DNA of 5,101 nucleotides from Prevotella sp. (GTDB lineage Bacteria; Bacteroidota; Bacteroidia; Bacteroidales; Bacteroidaceae), in NCBI GenBank assembly GCA_017632825.1, contig JAGBQP010000137.1:1-5101 (forward strand), written 5' to 3'. The notes below the pieces were generated by a model. That model saw only the letters and a list, made by a program, of their open reading frames with translations, had not been told where the DNA came from and ran no database searches. Made by a program: the position numbers and the translations under genes. Below are positions 1-5,101 of the stretch, in pieces; position 1 is the first letter of the stretch; each line of letters starts with the position of its first letter.

Positions 1-1380
1 CCTAACTGGTTGTCTATGCTCGGCTTGCGTGCTTCATGGGGCGTTGTCGGTAGAGCACCCAGCTCAAACATCGGATTCTACAACACCTATGCCACATCAG
101 CAGGCTCCTATGGTAACGATGGGTTGACCTTTACTACGGGTTCGCTCGATGGTCTGAAGCTTGATGATCTCCGTTGGGAGAAAACTACCAGCTATAACCT
201 TGGTTTCAATCTTGGCTTCCTGAATGACCGCGTTGAAGTTGACTTCGATTACTACCATAAGGAAACGAAGGACTTGCTGATGCAGAATGTCCGCATCCCC
301 TCAATGACCGGTTTCCCCAATGTCTCTTGGATGAATGTCGGCCGTATGGATAATGATGGTTGGGAAATGAACATCAGTGCTAAGAAAGTCATCAATGTTG
401 GCAAATTCTCTATGGACGTCAGCTTGAACGTAGCTCAGAACTCCAACCTGCTGAAGGAGATGGACGACCGCGTGCTCGATGCCATCAATGGTGACTGGGT
501 GGCTACCAATCGCGGCACCTACGTGAACCGCGTACAGCTCAACAATTCGCTGGGTTCTATCTACGGCTTCCGCTACAAGGGCGTTTTCCAGTATTCTTAT
601 GACTATCTGGAGAATCTGCAGCGCGAAAACAACTGGGACAAGGAAACCTATGAGCAGGAGATTAACAACCGTCTGGCTGCTGGTCAGACCTTCCCCGTCA
701 CCCTCAACAAAGACGGTAAGGTGCTGATGGACGATCAGGGACACCCGCAGCGACTCGTCTATAACTACGTCAATAACAACGGAACCGCTTCTACGACTTA
801 TGTGTTCCAGGGTGGTGACGCTATCTACGAGGATGTCAACAATGATGGTCAGATTAATGCCCTCGACATTGTTTATCTGGGCAATTCCCTGCCGAAGATC
901 AATGGTGGTTTTAATCTCACGTTCAAGTATGGTCAGTGGAGTCTGAAGACCCGCTTCATGTACCGCTTCGGTAATAAAGTGGTGAATATGGCCCGTATGA
1001 ATCTGGAGCGTATGTTCAATACCAACAACCAGTGTGCTACGGTGAATTACCGTTGGCGTAAGGACGGAGACATCACGCCGATTCCACGTGCTATGTACAA
1101 CTCCGGCTATAACTACCAGGGTAGTGACCGCTTCGTAGAGGATGGTGGTTTTGTCCGCTTCCAGAACTTGCAGTTAGCTTATAACTTTACGAAGAAGACC
1201 GTGAAGAAGCTGGGACTGAATCAGCTCCAGGCTTATGCTTCACTGAATAATCTCTTCCTCTGGACGAAGTACAGCGGCGTTGACCCCGAGGTGTCACCTA
1301 AGGGCTATGGCGTAGCTGAGGATGCATCACAGACGCCACGTTCAAAGCAGTTTACTGTGACTGTCAACGTTGGATTCTAA
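1..1380 (+). CDS. SusC/RagA-family TonB-linked outer-membrane transporter, C-terminal part (5'-truncated by window edge)
   Basis: This is the last 459 residues of a SusC-like TonB-dependent transporter, whose full length is usually about 1,000 residues. The frame is open from base 1 (PNWLSMLGLRASWG...), so no start is assigned; the TTG at 10 is internal. Visible family hallmarks are the barrel-strand motif LRASWGVVG near the left edge, the alternating aromatic strands (YNLGFNLGFLNDRVEVDFDYY), the loop GGDAIYEDVNNDGQINALD at fragment residues 271-289, the RFVEDGGFVRFQNLQLAYNF strand pair, the LNNLFLWTKYSGVDPEV segment, and a terminal beta strand ending in Phe (FTVTVNVGF), as expected for BAM-assembled barrels. 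Only the beta-barrel is present; signal peptide, carboxypeptidase-like domain, TonB box and plug would lie upstream. By family knowledge it sits in the outer membrane and imports a ligand presented by its SusD partner, whose gene starts 27 bases downstream. The substrate cannot be read from the sequence. Confidence 0.96.
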   Translation, partial: PNWLSMLGLRASWGVVGRAPSSNIGFYNTYATSAGSYGNDGLTFTTGSLDGLKLDDLRWEKTTSYNLGFNLGFLNDRVEVDFDYYHKETKDLLMQNVRIPSMTGFPNVSWMNVGRMDNDGWEMNISAKKVINVGKFSMDVSLNVAQNSNLLKEMDDRVLDAINGDWVATNRGTYVNRVQLNNSLGSIYGFRYKGVFQYSYDYLENLQRENNWDKETYEQEINNRLAAGQTFPVTLNKDGKVLMDDQGHPQRLVYNYVNNNGTASTTYVFQGGDAIYEDVNNDGQINALDIVYLGNSLPKINGGFNLTFKYGQWSLKTRFMYRFGNKVVNMARMNLERMFNTNNQCATVNYRWRKDGDITPIPRAMYNSGYNYQGSDRFVEDGGFVRFQNLQLAYNFTKKTVKKLGLNQLQAYASLNNLFLWTKYSGVDPEVSPKGYGVAEDASQTPRSKQFTVTVNVGF

Positions 1381-1382
1381 TC

Positions 1383-1410
1383 AATGGATAATTGAAAATT
1401 GAGAATTATG
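1383..1410 (+). repeat. Degenerate 7-base tandem repeat (AATTGAA type) forming the susC-susD leader
   Basis: The bases between the susC stop and the susD start can be read as four heptads: AATGGAT, AATTGAA, AATTGAG and AATTATG. The last one contains the susD ATG at 1408-1410. Only the middle two units are close to identical, so the array is short and degenerate. It fills almost the whole 27-base spacer and leaves no Shine-Dalgarno. The A-rich sequence just before the ATG is typical of translation initiation in Bacteroidota. I recall similar AATTGAA-type strings as dispersed intergenic sequence in Prevotella-like genomes, but this was not tested. Confidence 0.6.
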
Positions 1411-3180
1411 AAAATCAAGATAAGCAGAAAACGGGTGATAAGTTCATCATTTATCATTTGTCTTTTATCATTTAACGTAGCGCTGACGTCGTGTGTCGAT
1501 ACTGTCATCCTGCCCGATGACAAAACCGTTGACGAAGACTTCTGGAAGTCTAAGTCCGATGTTCAGCTGATGGTTAATGGTGCCTATCGGTCTATGCTGA
1601 ATACCGATGTGGTTAAGCGCCTCATTGTGTGGGGTGACTTACGTTCAGACGAGTTGCTGCCTGTACCTACGGTGCAGGGTGGTGGCGCTCTGCGTACACT
1701 GGAGGACCTGATTGAGATTAATACAGGCAATACCCAGTATGACAATGAATTTGCGACGTGGAGTTCCTTCTATACAGTTATCAATAATTGTAATCTCGTG
1801 TTGTCTCGTGCTGCTGCCGTCATGCAGGAGGACCCGTCATACACGGAGGGTGACTATTTGTCAGACTGCTCGCAGATGTTAGCTCTGCGTTCGCTGTGCT
1901 ATTTCTATCTGGTACGCGCCTATCGTGACGTACCTTATACGACAGAGGCCTTTATGAATAGCAGTCAGAATGTGGACGTTCCGCAGTCAGCTCCCGAAAC
2001 CGTGCTGCGTGCTTGCGTTGCCGACCTGGAGCAGGCCGAGAAGAATGCCATCTCACCTTCGGCCTTTGCCGACTGGCGTCGCGTGGGCTACTTTACCCGT
2101 GATGGCATCCAGGCTCTGTTGGCTGATATCTATCTTTGGCTTGGCAGCGTTCATCACAGTAGTGCCGATTACGCCAAGGCTGTTGAGTATTGCGATAAGG
2201 TCATTCAGTCGAAGAAGACACAGTATCAGAACCGTCGTCGCAATAGCATTGCTGCCTCTCAGGAGGAATTCCCTCTGGTGAAGGGTAACGATTTGTTCAA
2301 CGACCTCTTTGTTGAACAGAATGGCGAGGAGAGCATCTTCGAGCTTCAGTTCAACGGCACCAATAGCAATACGGCCGTCTGCGAAATGTTCAACAGCTAT
2401 GCTAATGGCCGTTCAACGGGCTACCTGCAGGCTCCTCCGATTTTTGCTAAGAATGCAGCCGTTTATACGACGCAGGGCTCTTCTGTCAACGACTATCGAG
2501 CCATTCAGAACACGTATAAATCTACGGGCGACCAGTTGGACATCCGTAAGATGGTGGCTCAAGAGCCTCAGTATCTCAGTGGTGCAACTGGTGAAGCTCC
2601 TGCCACGCCGACGACACGCCGTGCATACGCTGCCTATCGTCAGAATTACGTCATCTATCGTCTGACAGATGTCATGCTGATGAAAGCCGAGGCTCTGATG
2701 GCGTTGGCTACAGCCGACGATGATGCCGCTCACCTGCAGCCAGCCTTCCGTCTGGTGCAAGTCGTAAACCTGCGCTCAAAGAGTGCTGAGAACGACTCTC
2801 TGAAATGGAACACCTATAAGAGTGGTGTCTCGACTGTTGAGAACTTGATTCTGGCAGAGCGCTTGCGTGAACTTGCCTTCGAGGGAAAGCGCTGGTACGA
2901 CCTGTTGCGTTTCAACTATCGTCATGCTGACACGAAGACCGATTACGCCGCTACGCTGTCTGAGATTAAAGAGCGCAAAGAGCCGTTCGTAGCTACTACT
3001 AACGAGATGTTGCAGCTGATGGCCCGTAAGCTCGGCAGTCAGGGCACGGCGGTATCAGCCAAGTTAGGTAATGAGGCCACACTGTATATGCCAGTGCCAA
3101 AGGCTGACCTTGAAGTATGCCCTGTGCTGAAACAGAACCCGGTCTATAGCACCGCTAATAACTACGAAAAGAACTATTAA
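1408..3180 (+). CDS. SusD/RagB-family surface nutrient-binding lipoprotein
   Basis: A complete 590-residue protein of typical SusD length. I chose ATG 1408 over the in-frame TTG at 1399, which adds only three residues and sits inside a leader repeat. Residues 1-28 are a lipoprotein signal peptide: basic KIKISRKR, hydrophobic core around FIICLLSF, lipobox LTSC with lipidated Cys29. Family motifs follow in order: the helical WSSFYTVINNCNLVL segment; LALRSLCYFYLVRAYRDVPY at 158-177; TRDGIQALLADIYLW; the YRLTDVMLMKAEAL helix; LAERLRELAFEGKRWYDLLRF at 482-502; and the C-terminal YMPVPKADLEV...LKQNPVY at 560-580. These match the SusD-like N-terminal and RagB/SusD C-terminal domains, with TPR-like helices. 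By family knowledge it is anchored on the outer-membrane surface and acts as the ligand-capturing lid over the upstream SusC barrel. No Shine-Dalgarno is visible. The signal-peptide core is encoded by a 7-base tandem repeat, described separately. The ligand is unknown. Confidence 0.96.
   Translation: MKIKISRKRVISSSFIICLLSFNVALTSCVDTVILPDDKTVDEDFWKSKSDVQLMVNGAYRSMLNTDVVKRLIVWGDLRSDELLPVPTVQGGGALRTLEDLIEINTGNTQYDNEFATWSSFYTVINNCNLVLSRAAAVMQEDPSYTEGDYLSDCSQMLALRSLCYFYLVRAYRDVPYTTEAFMNSSQNVDVPQSAPETVLRACVADLEQAEKNAISPSAFADWRRVGYFTRDGIQALLADIYLWLGSVHHSSADYAKAVEYCDKVIQSKKTQYQNRRRNSIAASQEEFPLVKGNDLFNDLFVEQNGEESIFELQFNGTNSNTAVCEMFNSYANGRSTGYLQAPPIFAKNAAVYTTQGSSVNDYRAIQNTYKSTGDQLDIRKMVAQEPQYLSGATGEAPATPTTRRAYAAYRQNYVIYRLTDVMLMKAEALMALATADDDAAHLQPAFRLVQVVNLRSKSAENDSLKWNTYKSGVSTVENLILAERLRELAFEGKRWYDLLRFNYRHADTKTDYAATLSEIKERKEPFVATTNEMLQLMARKLGSQGTAVSAKLGNEATLYMPVPKADLEVCPVLKQNPVYSTANNYEKNY
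1443..1474 (+). repeat. 7-base tandem repeat (TTTATCA type) encoding the SusD signal-peptide core
   Basis: Inside the susD signal sequence the bases read as successive heptads TTCATCA, TTTATCA, TTTGTCT and TTTATCA, followed by TTTA. That is four full units plus a partial one, with one mismatch in the first unit and two in the third relative to TTTATCA. In the susD frame, residues 15-22 (FIICLLSF) come from it, close to the FIIYHLS that a perfect array would encode. The repeat therefore supplies the hydrophobic segment needed for export. Confidence 0.75.
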
Positions 3181-3181
3181 T

Positions 3182-3190
3182 AAAGGAGGA
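3182..3190 (+). promoter_or_regulatory. Strong Shine-Dalgarno ribosome-binding site of the FAS1 lipoprotein gene
   Basis: AAAGGAGGA lies 7 bases before ATG 3198, directly after the susD stop codon at 3178-3180. It is a near-perfect complement to the 16S rRNA 3' end and decides the start of the FAS1 gene. Such sites are infrequent in Bacteroidota, and the preceding susD gene has none. Confidence 0.85.
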
Positions 3191-3197
3191 CAAAGAT

Positions 3198-5101
3198 ATG
3201 ACGAATAATATTATTTCATCAATACGACGTTTGCTCGTTACCGGTGCAGGCGCGCTGGCCCTTCTGCTGACTACGTCTTGCAATCCGGAGCCTGATGAGT
3301 CCGATCTCTATACCTTTACCGGTGAGACCATCGAGTCGTTCATCGCGAAAGACAGTACCCTGTCGTCGTTCAACTATGTCCTGTCGCAAGTCGGCTATGA
3401 CCGCCTGATGTCGGCCTATGGCGTCTATACCTGTTTTGCTCCGACCAACGAAGGCATGCAGGCCTATTGTGACAGCCTTTATGATGACCCCGAAGCCGCT
3501 GTTCCCCACAACGGTATGACAGAACGCTCGCTGCACGGTCTGACCAAGGAACTCTGTCTGAATCTGGTGCGCTATCACCTGTCGGCAAATGTCCGTACAG
3601 CTGTCAACTTGCTGACCAATCCCGAAGTGTCAACATTGCTCGGCTACGAGTTCGAAGTGACTTTCGACTCCATTGGTCGCCCAGTGTTTAACGACAAGGC
3701 AACCGTTCTCAGTTCTGATCATGAGACAACCAATGGTATAGTCCATATCATCAACAATGTCATTCCGCGTAAGGAGCAGCCTGCTGGCTACTATCTGGAC
3801 CGAGCCGAGAACTACACCATCTTCAATGAGGCACTCAAGGCTACAGGTCTTTGTGACTCACTGCTGAAGTTCAAGAAGGATCAGACATTTAAGTTTACGC
3901 AAATCACCCGTCAGAACTACTCTGGCAAGCTGTCGGCTGAGGAAATCTGCAAAGTAGGTTTCACCATCTTTGCCGAGTCCGACGAAGTCATGCGCCGCAA
4001 CGGCATCAACAATTTTGATGACCTGGTGAAGTATGCCAATGACGTTTATGGACATAGCAACGAGTGGTATGACTATATCCGTGAGAACGGCATCACAGTC
4101 AGCACCGCTGATGACTACACCAACCGTCACAATGCGTTGAATATGTTTATGGCCTATCACATTCTGAATGCTTGGATGTCAGAGAATCAGCTTGTGTTCG
4201 AGCAGAACCAGAGCAGTTTCTGGAATTACGCTTCCGATGCAGACCAGTATGATTATTATGAGACGATGCTGCCTCACACGATGATGAAGATTTGGATGCC
4301 TCACACAGAGAATCGCAACATTTACATCAACCGCTATCAGACCAACAACACGCTGACCAATGAGGTCGGTACGATGGGTACCAACCACGAGTTGGTGCGC
4401 CGTGGCGTTAAGGTGAATCGTGGTCAGCAGATTGTCGCCGGCAATGCCTATATCATTTCCATTGATAACATGCTGGTTTATGACCGTCTCGTACCGCGTG
4501 GTGTTCTCAATGAGCGTATGCGTGTCAACTGCACATCGCTCTTCCCTGAGCTGATAAACAACCGTTATCGCTACTGGTCAACAGGCGATGGCAACATCCC
4601 CAGCAGTTACGACACCTCACGTCGCGGTCTGCCCAGCAACCTCTTCGACAATATGGTCGTCTATGATGATGTGTTCTGTCTCGCTTACTGTCTGCGTGGC
4701 GCCTGGCGTTGCTGGGAAGCTGACCAGGTACAGTTCTGGGGACGTTACGACATAGCCTTCAAACTGCCCTCTGTTCCCTCTGGCGTCTATGAGATTCGTG
4801 TCGTTTATGCCCCCATGTCCTATGGTTCGTTCATGCAGTATTATATAGGTAAGTCGTCGAGTGTTCAGTCGATGACCGCTATCGGTTTGCCTTTCGATGC
4901 TACCATTGCCGTTGAAGACCCCCGTATCGGTATGACCAATGCCAAGGAGGAGGACGACCAGGGCATCGAGTCAGATATTGCCATGCATAATCGTGGTTAC
5001 ATGCGCGGTCCTCACAGTTACTGCGGTCATGGTGAGAATGGTTACAAGGCTGACAACAGTGCCCGTACTGAGTATGGCACCGGCAGCTACACCATCCGCT
5101 A
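3198..5101 (+). CDS. Fasciclin (FAS1) domain surface lipoprotein, 3'-truncated by window edge
   Basis: An open frame from ATG 3198 to the window end gives 634 codons and no stop. The start is fixed by a strong Shine-Dalgarno 7 bases upstream and by the signal peptide it exposes: SIRR, a hydrophobic LVTGAGALALLL core, lipobox TTSC with Cys28. The residues after it (NPEPDESD) are acidic, like known Bacteroidota surface-export signals, so surface display is likely. A first FAS1 domain spans about 38-191, with the YTCFAPTNEGM motif at 77-87 and NGIVHIINNVI at 179-189. A second, enlarged FAS1-like region spans about 199-429: FTIFAESDEVM near 255-265, NALNMFMAYHIL in the middle, and GNAYIISIDNMLVYD at the end. 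From about 430 on is an extension with Cys494, Cys498 and Cys505 and a probable beta-sandwich stretch (RYDIAFKLPSVPSGVYEIRVVY, 516-537) that looks like a ligand-binding jelly roll, though I cannot name its family. Position after susCD suggests an accessory binding or adhesion subunit; this is inferred. Confidence 0.9.
   Translation, partial: MTNNIISSIRRLLVTGAGALALLLTTSCNPEPDESDLYTFTGETIESFIAKDSTLSSFNYVLSQVGYDRLMSAYGVYTCFAPTNEGMQAYCDSLYDDPEAAVPHNGMTERSLHGLTKELCLNLVRYHLSANVRTAVNLLTNPEVSTLLGYEFEVTFDSIGRPVFNDKATVLSSDHETTNGIVHIINNVIPRKEQPAGYYLDRAENYTIFNEALKATGLCDSLLKFKKDQTFKFTQITRQNYSGKLSAEEICKVGFTIFAESDEVMRRNGINNFDDLVKYANDVYGHSNEWYDYIRENGITVSTADDYTNRHNALNMFMAYHILNAWMSENQLVFEQNQSSFWNYASDADQYDYYETMLPHTMMKIWMPHTENRNIYINRYQTNNTLTNEVGTMGTNHELVRRGVKVNRGQQIVAGNAYIISIDNMLVYDRLVPRGVLNERMRVNCTSLFPELINNRYRYWSTGDGNIPSSYDTSRRGLPSNLFDNMVVYDDVFCLAYCLRGAWRCWEADQVQFWGRYDIAFKLPSVPSGVYEIRVVYAPMSYGSFMQYYIGKSSSVQSMTAIGLPFDATIAVEDPRIGMTNAKEEDDQGIESDIAMHNRGYMRGPHSYCGHGENGYKADNSARTEYGTGSYTIR

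Noticed and set aside
301..744. 147-codon open frame on the minus strand inside susC
   Set aside because: It lies wholly antisense to well-conserved SusC barrel sequence, shows no recognisable domain or start signal, and is explained by codon composition of the sense gene.
1399..1401. TTG as an alternative, earlier start of susD
   Set aside because: It adds only three residues, is part of the AATTGAA-type repeat, and ATG 1408 gives a normal basic N-terminus for a lipoprotein signal.
1436..1456. Possible hairpin TGATAA...TTATCA near the susD start
   Set aside because: The stem is only six AT-rich pairs with a 9-base loop and follows from the repeat composition; it is too weak to call a regulatory structure.
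1452..1460. TATCATTTG, resembling the Bacteroidota -7 promoter element TAnnTTTG
   Set aside because: The spacing is off by one base, there is no matching -33 element at the right distance, and the string is explained by the 7-base repeat inside the coding sequence.
1970..2665. Two plus-strand frames of about 100-120 codons (1970-2281 and 2309-2665) and a minus-strand one (2413-2760) within susD
   Set aside because: All are out of frame with conserved SusD sequence and have arginine- and serine-rich, low-information translations typical of shadow frames.
3219..3578. 119-codon minus-strand open frame at the start of the FAS1 gene
   Set aside because: It overlaps the plus-strand frame with a clear Shine-Dalgarno, lipoprotein signal and FAS1 motifs. 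The antisense translation shows no family resemblance.
3858..4388. Two minus-strand frames (3858-4160 and 4179-4388) opposite the second FAS1-like region
   Set aside because: They are antisense shadows of the long FAS1 reading frame, without start signals or recognisable motifs.

Overview
The window carries three consecutive plus-strand genes from a member of Bacteroidota. It most resembles Prevotella and its relatives, judged from the protein families and from AT-rich 7-base repeats around a gene start; the species cannot be fixed from the sequence. The genes are the 3' end of a SusC/RagA-type TonB-dependent outer-membrane transporter (1-1380), a complete SusD/RagB-type surface lipoprotein (1408-3180), and the 5' part of a fasciclin (FAS1) domain lipoprotein (from 3198, running off the right edge). 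The third gene is open to the end of the window with no stop codon.

Coding is almost continuous. The only non-coding stretches are 27 bases between susC and susD and 17 bases between susD and the FAS1 gene, which implies one operon transcribed left to right. No promoter, terminator, RNA gene, mobile element or CRISPR array is visible. The promoter, any regulator and the N-terminal part of the SusC protein (signal peptide, TonB box, plug) lie left of the window, and the end of the FAS1 protein lies right of it.

By family knowledge, the SusC barrel and SusD lid form an outer-membrane complex that captures and imports an oligomeric nutrient, powered by TonB. The FAS1 lipoprotein is probably an accessory surface protein working with the pair, either in ligand binding or adhesion. 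No glycosidase, peptidase, sulfatase or regulator is present here, so the substrate cannot be named.

The less routine signals are at the gene starts. The susD leader and the susD signal-peptide core are both built from 7-base tandem repeats (AATTGAA-type and TTTATCA-type). The FAS1 gene, in contrast, has a strong Shine-Dalgarno sequence, which is uncommon in this phylum. The FAS1 protein also has an enlarged second FAS1-like region and a C-terminal extension whose family I cannot assign with confidence. I see no clearly new system; this is an accessory nutrient-uptake locus with some unusual details.
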